A stretch of DNA of 7,434 nt from Saprospiraceae bacterium (GTDB lineage: Bacteria; Bacteroidota; Bacteroidia; Chitinophagales; Saprospiraceae). Shown here piece after piece: positions 4,156-7,434 of the stretch (positions within the stretch are counted from its first letter, which is position 1; every line of letters starts with the position of its first letter). Position numbers and translations under genes: made by a program. The stretch spans positions 1 through 7,434 of the forward strand of contig JALHPW010000237.1 of assembly GCA_022842255.1 (NCBI GenBank). Direction: 5' to 3'. Below the pieces are notes generated by a model, which was given only the letters and a program-made list of their open reading frames with translations, did no database searches and had not been told where the DNA came from.

Positions 4156-6612
4156 ATGTCGCGCTCGAATAAATACGTTTGCATTCACGGCCACTTTTAT
4201 CAACCGCCCCGTGAAAATGCCTGGCTAGAAACGGTAGAACAGCAGGAATCCGCCCATCCTTTCCATGACTGGAATACCCGGATCAATCACGAATGTTATG
4301 CCCCCAATGCGGCGGCCCGTATTCTGGATCCGGAAGGCTGGATTGTCAAAATCCGAAACAACTACAACCGAATTTCCTGGAACTTCGGTCCCACACTGCT
4401 TTCCTGGCTAGAGGAAAATGACCCCGACGCCTATGCCATGCTCATTCGGGCAGATAAACGGAGCCAGGAATTGTTTGGCGGGCACGGCTCGGCCATTGCC
4501 CAGGTACACAGCCACCTCATTATGCCGCTGTGCAACGCCCGGGACAAGGTGACGCAAGTTTGCTGGGGAATCCATGATTTTGAACAACGTTTTGGCCGTT
4601 ATCCGGAGGGAATCTGGTTGGCCGAAACCGCGGTGAACACCGACACCCTGGAGGTGTTGGCTTCACATGGAATTCAATACACCATTCTTGCCCCCCGACA
4701 GGCAAAAGCCGTGCGTAAAATACTTGTTGCACCCGCGGCAAGCACAGATACTGAAACCCCACAACCCGCCGATTGGCGCAGTGTGGATGCCGAATCGGTC
4801 GATACAAGGAGGCCTTACTGGTGCCTGCTCCCCAGCGGTCGGCGTATCGCCCTGTTTTTCTACCATGGCAAAATAGCCCAGGAAGTAGCCTTTAACGGAC
4901 TTCTAAACAGTGGAAAGGCATTTTCTGAGCGACTTACTGGAATTTTTGACAACGACGACGAAGCGCAGCTCGCCCACATCGCCACCGACGGCGAAAGTTA
5001 TGGACACCACCACCTTTACGGGGAAATGGCTTTGGCCGATTGCCTGAATTACGTGGAAAGTAACGACCGGGCCCAACTCACCAACTACGGACAATTCCTG
5101 GAACTTCATCCGCCCACTTGGGAGGTTCAAATCCATGAAAATTCTTCTTGGAGTTGTGTGCACGGGGTGGAACGCTGGCGCAGCGATTGTGGCTGTAATT
5201 CGGGGAAACCCGGTTGGCACCAGCGCTGGAGAAAGCCTCTTCGCGATACGCTCGACTGGCTTCGCGACCAGCTTGCCCCCATTTTTGAACGCGAAGGCGC
5301 CCGGCTGCTTCGCGATCCTTGGGCAGCTCGAAACGATTATATCGAGGTCATGCTCGACCGCTCGGAGGCGACCGTGGAGGCTTTTTTGAAAAAACACGCC
5401 CGCCGCGAACTCAGTCTTTTGGAAAAGGTGGTGGTGTTGCGATTGCTTGAAAGTCAACGATTTGCAGTGTTGATGTACACCAGTTGCGGCTGGTTTTTTG
5501 ACGAAATTTCGGGCATCGAAACCAACCAAATCTTGCAATATGCCCTGCGGGCGATGGATTATACCCTCGACGTGGCCGGACAGGAATTGCATCCGGAATT
5601 CACCCGCCGCTTGGCCGCAGCCCCCAGCAATGTGCTGCCCAATGGTGCGGAGAGTTTCCTGAAAAATGTGGTGCCCACCCGCGTCACACTAGAGCGCGTG
5701 GCCATGCACTTTGCCGTCGCCTCTTTGTTTGAAGACGATCCGGAGGAACTTGATTTGTTCAACTACACAGCCTCCGTGGAGTTTTTTGAAAAAATTGAGG
5801 CCGGAACGCCCCAATTTGTGGCCGGACGCTTGCGCATTCGTTCGCGTTTGAGCCATGCCGAACGCCCCTTTTGTTTCGCGGTGCTTTACCTCGGACAGCA
5901 GCATATCATCGGCAATATCAGCGGTGAGATGTTGCGCTCACAGTTTGAGGAAATGTACACCCGTACCAGCCGTGCCTTCCGCGCCGCCAACATGGGGGAA
6001 GTCATAGGCGCCTTGCAGGAGTATTTTGGTCCGGAGAAATTCACCTTGTCGAGCCTGTTTGCAGATGAAAAAATCGACATCATCCGCAGCATCACCGATT
6101 CGAGCCTGGCCGGTGCAGAGGCGACGTTCCGCAATGTGTTCAATGAGAATTACCAACTTATGGCCGGCATTGAGGAGGCCAAACTTCCCCTGCCAGCAGC
6201 CTGGTACAACATTGCTTCCTATATCCTAAACGAGGATTTGTTGAACTTTTTTGAAACCGAGGAAGTGGCCGACACCCGCAACCTACGCCGCATCGCGGCC
6301 GATATAGAGCGTTGGCATATCAAACGAACCGACGAAGACACGCTTAATCATGCCATTGGGCAGCGTGTATTCAAGGAAATTGAAAAAATCGGCGTTGATG
6401 AATCTTCCTTGCCAAGGGTCCGCTGGCTCGCCGATGTATTGTCCATCGTCAAAGAAATGGGGCTAAAACCCAGCATTTGGCGGAGCCAAAACGTGTTTTA
6501 CCTGCTCACCAAAGGCCTGCGCAAAGGGCTCTGGGTTTTTGTCAACAAAGAATGGGAAACGGAGTTTGAGCGCCTGGCTGTTTTGTTGAAAGTGCGCTTG
6601 AAAAGCACATAG
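4156..6612 (+). CDS. Glycoside hydrolase family 57 protein with DUF3536 region
   Basis: An 818-residue protein with no signal peptide or membrane segment, so probably a cytoplasmic alpha-glucan-acting enzyme. The GH57 barrel motifs are visible in order: HGHFYQPPRE at 11-20, corresponding to the HQP block; GGHGSAIAQVHSHLIMPL at 108-125; GIWLAETAV at 152-160, where Glu157 is in the nucleophile position; and HIATDGESYGHHH at 274-286, where Asp278 is in the acid/base position. Both predicted catalytic residues are therefore present. A cysteine-containing HGVERWRSDCGC segment at 336-347 and the long, mostly helical C-terminal half (about 400-818) match the architecture of GH57 proteins carrying DUF3536. 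Known GH57 enzymes include amylases, 4-alpha-glucanotransferases and branching enzymes, and this subfamily's reaction is not settled by sequence. No glycogen genes are adjacent. The ATG at 4156 starts a natural N-terminus just before the first motif. The stop codon is one base from the 46-bp inverted repeat. Confidence 0.9.
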   Translation: MSRSNKYVCIHGHFYQPPRENAWLETVEQQESAHPFHDWNTRINHECYAPNAAARILDPEGWIVKIRNNYNRISWNFGPTLLSWLEENDPDAYAMLIRADKRSQELFGGHGSAIAQVHSHLIMPLCNARDKVTQVCWGIHDFEQRFGRYPEGIWLAETAVNTDTLEVLASHGIQYTILAPRQAKAVRKILVAPAASTDTETPQPADWRSVDAESVDTRRPYWCLLPSGRRIALFFYHGKIAQEVAFNGLLNSGKAFSERLTGIFDNDDEAQLAHIATDGESYGHHHLYGEMALADCLNYVESNDRAQLTNYGQFLELHPPTWEVQIHENSSWSCVHGVERWRSDCGCNSGKPGWHQRWRKPLRDTLDWLRDQLAPIFEREGARLLRDPWAARNDYIEVMLDRSEATVEAFLKKHARRELSLLEKVVVLRLLESQRFAVLMYTSCGWFFDEISGIETNQILQYALRAMDYTLDVAGQELHPEFTRRLAAAPSNVLPNGAESFLKNVVPTRVTLERVAMHFAVASLFEDDPEELDLFNYTASVEFFEKIEAGTPQFVAGRLRIRSRLSHAERPFCFAVLYLGQQHIIGNISGEMLRSQFEEMYTRTSRAFRAANMGEVIGALQEYFGPEKFTLSSLFADEKIDIIRSITDSSLAGAEATFRNVFNENYQLMAGIEEAKLPLPAAWYNIASYILNEDLLNFFETEEVADTRNLRRIAADIERWHIKRTDEDTLNHAIGQRVFKEIEKIGVDESSLPRVRWLADVLSIVKEMGLKPSIWRSQNVFYLLTKGLRKGLWVFVNKEWETEFERLAVLLKVRLKST

Positions 6613-6613
6613 C

Positions 6614-6724
6614 GATTTACGATTTACGAAGTGGGAATTACGAATGTTTTGATCCGAAGATGGCCTGATTTTAGCTTCCTTCGGATCAAAACATTCGTAA
6701 TTCCCACTTCGTAAATCGTAAATC
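6614..6724. repeat. Perfect 46-bp inverted repeat filling a convergent gap, possible bidirectional terminator
   Basis: Bases 6614-6659 are the exact reverse complement of 6679-6724, with a 19-base loop at 6660-6678. The element occupies 111 of the 112 bases between the GH57 stop (6610-6612) and the stop of the converging T9SS gene (6727-6725). The outer part of each arm has a seven-base rhythm: GATTTAC, GATTTAC, GAAGTGG, GAATTAC and GAATGTT from 6614 to 6648, followed by less regular sequence ending in GATCCGAAG. Either transcript would fold into a 46-bp hairpin right after its stop codon, so bidirectional termination or mRNA end protection is plausible. There is no transposase or protein in it. 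The perfect identity of the arms points to recent origin or active maintenance. Confidence 0.93.
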
Positions 6725-7434
6725 TCAGATCCTTATCATTTTCCGCACCGCGCTTCCCGTGGGTGTTTGCAATTTATAATACAAAACACCGGCCGCGCTC
6801 AGTCTGCTGAGGTTGATTTCGACCGTGCTCAATCCGGCTGGCCAATCGCTTGATTGGGTCCACAATACTTTTCCAGTAGCGTCCATTACCGACAGTTCTG
6901 CGGTACTGGCTTCAGGCAGTTGGAACGTGATGGCCGTTTTATCTTCAAACGGGTTGGGTTGGTTTTGGAACAGCTCGAAGCTGGAAGTGGGGTTGCCAAA
7001 TCTCAGTTCAATGCGTTGTTTGGCAATGGTGCCGATTGGAGAAACCGCCATTTTGTACCCTTCCGCTCGGGTGATTTCGTCGCTGATGCGAAGCATTTCT
7101 CGAATCGAGCCTGCTTTTTGTGCCTTTACCTTTAGGGTGAAACTTGCCTGCCCACCTGTCTCCCAAGCCATGGTAAGTCGAGATTTTTGAGGGAAGAGTG
7201 CAAAGTTGTCCTTGCCCATTCCTTCGCCGGGAAGGATTTCCAAAATTTCCAACCCTGCGGTTTCGAGCGTGAATTGACAACCTTGGAGGCGTTCGGAAGC
7301 GTTGAATTTTAAGTCAAAAACATCCCCTATTTGAACGTCACGATGCTCCGTATCGAAGTACACTGTGTCTTCAAACCTTTCCTCAGCTGGAGCTTGGAAA
7401 TTCGGCACCGCGGTGTTATTCACATCGCCCACTT
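6725..7434 (-). CDS. Secreted T9SS-sorted protein, C-terminal part, runs off right edge
   Basis: The frame is open from the right edge to TGA at 6727-6725, about 236 codons; the start lies outside the window. The first visible residues, VGDVNNTAVPNF, resemble the calcium-loop-like GDVN motif of dockerin-type repeats. The GTG there is an internal valine, not a start. Residues about 24-145 (VYFDTEHRDVQIGDVFDLKF, CQFTLETAGLEILEI, LTMAWETGGQASFTLKVKAQ, LRISDEITRAEGY) have the strand pattern of the cohesin-like beta-sandwich often found before the sorting signal in large Bacteroidota surface proteins. The last 80 or so residues form a T9SS type A sorting domain: FELFQNQPNPFEDKTAITFQLP at 152-173, a beta-rich middle with LSVMDATGKVLW at 180-191, and the final GVLYYKLQTPTGSAVRKMIRI. 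Such proteins cross the inner membrane by Sec and the outer membrane by the Por (T9SS) machinery, where this domain is removed. The function of the missing N-terminal part is unknown. Confidence 0.9.
   Translation of the reverse strand, partial: VGDVNNTAVPNFQAPAEERFEDTVYFDTEHRDVQIGDVFDLKFNASERLQGCQFTLETAGLEILEILPGEGMGKDNFALFPQKSRLTMAWETGGQASFTLKVKAQKAGSIREMLRISDEITRAEGYKMAVSPIGTIAKQRIELRFGNPTSSFELFQNQPNPFEDKTAITFQLPEASTAELSVMDATGKVLWTQSSDWPAGLSTVEINLSRLSAAGVLYYKLQTPTGSAVRKMIRI

Noticed and set aside
4903..5592. 229-codon open frame on the minus strand inside the GH57 gene
   Set aside because: It overlaps the catalytic region of a clearly real gene, has no recognised motif, and is explained by the codon bias of the sense strand.
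2513..6724. Three intergenic gaps of exactly 112 bases (2513-2624, 4044-4155, 6613-6724)
   Set aside because: Contents are unrelated and one length depends on the start codon chosen, so this looks like coincidence.

Overview
The window looks like a chromosomal segment from a member of the Bacteroidota, most likely the Saprospiria (Haliscomenobacter/Lewinella-like). The evidence is a type IX secretion (T9SS) C-terminal sorting domain, starts without Shine-Dalgarno sequences, matches to the Bacteroidota -7 promoter box TAnnTTTG, a Bacteroidota-type Crp/Fnr regulator, and a GH57 protein of the DUF3536 type. The taxonomic assignment is an inference from these features.

Layout, left to right. On the minus strand lie the N-terminal 217 codons of an S8 (subtilisin-like) serine peptidase that runs off the left edge (651 to 1), a short intergenic region made of heptanucleotide repeats and an inverted repeat (658-766), smpB (1239-763), and a class III PLP-dependent aminotransferase (2512-1319). 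The divergent gap 2513-2624 leads to three plus-strand genes: a CBS-pair protein with an ACT-like tail (2625-3287), a Crp/Fnr transcription factor (3354-4043), and an 818-residue cytoplasmic GH57/DUF3536 glycoside hydrolase (4156-6612). A perfect 46-bp inverted repeat fills the whole gap to the convergent last gene. That gene is the C-terminal 236 codons of a secreted protein with a dockerin-like motif, a probable cohesin-like domain and a T9SS sorting domain (7434-6725, running off the right edge). Every base lies in a gene or in a gap of about 112 bases or less.

How the genes work together: this is not one obvious pathway. SmpB is housekeeping (ribosome rescue with tmRNA). The aminotransferase probably handles ornithine, acetylornithine or another omega-amino acid. 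The CBS protein and the Crp/Fnr protein are adjacent, co-oriented ligand-sensing proteins. The GH57 enzyme has its own upstream region with several dyads, so control by the neighbouring Crp/Fnr is possible but unproven.

The most notable signal is non-coding. Two separate gaps hold hairpin-forming repeats built from degenerate heptamers of the form GAnnTAy (GATGTAT/GAACTAT in one, GATTTAC/GAATTAC in the other). They fit tightly between genes, touching or abutting stop codons. They look like members of a dispersed heptad-hairpin repeat family, possibly acting as terminators. I see no defence system, CRISPR array, insertion sequence, tRNA or rRNA here.
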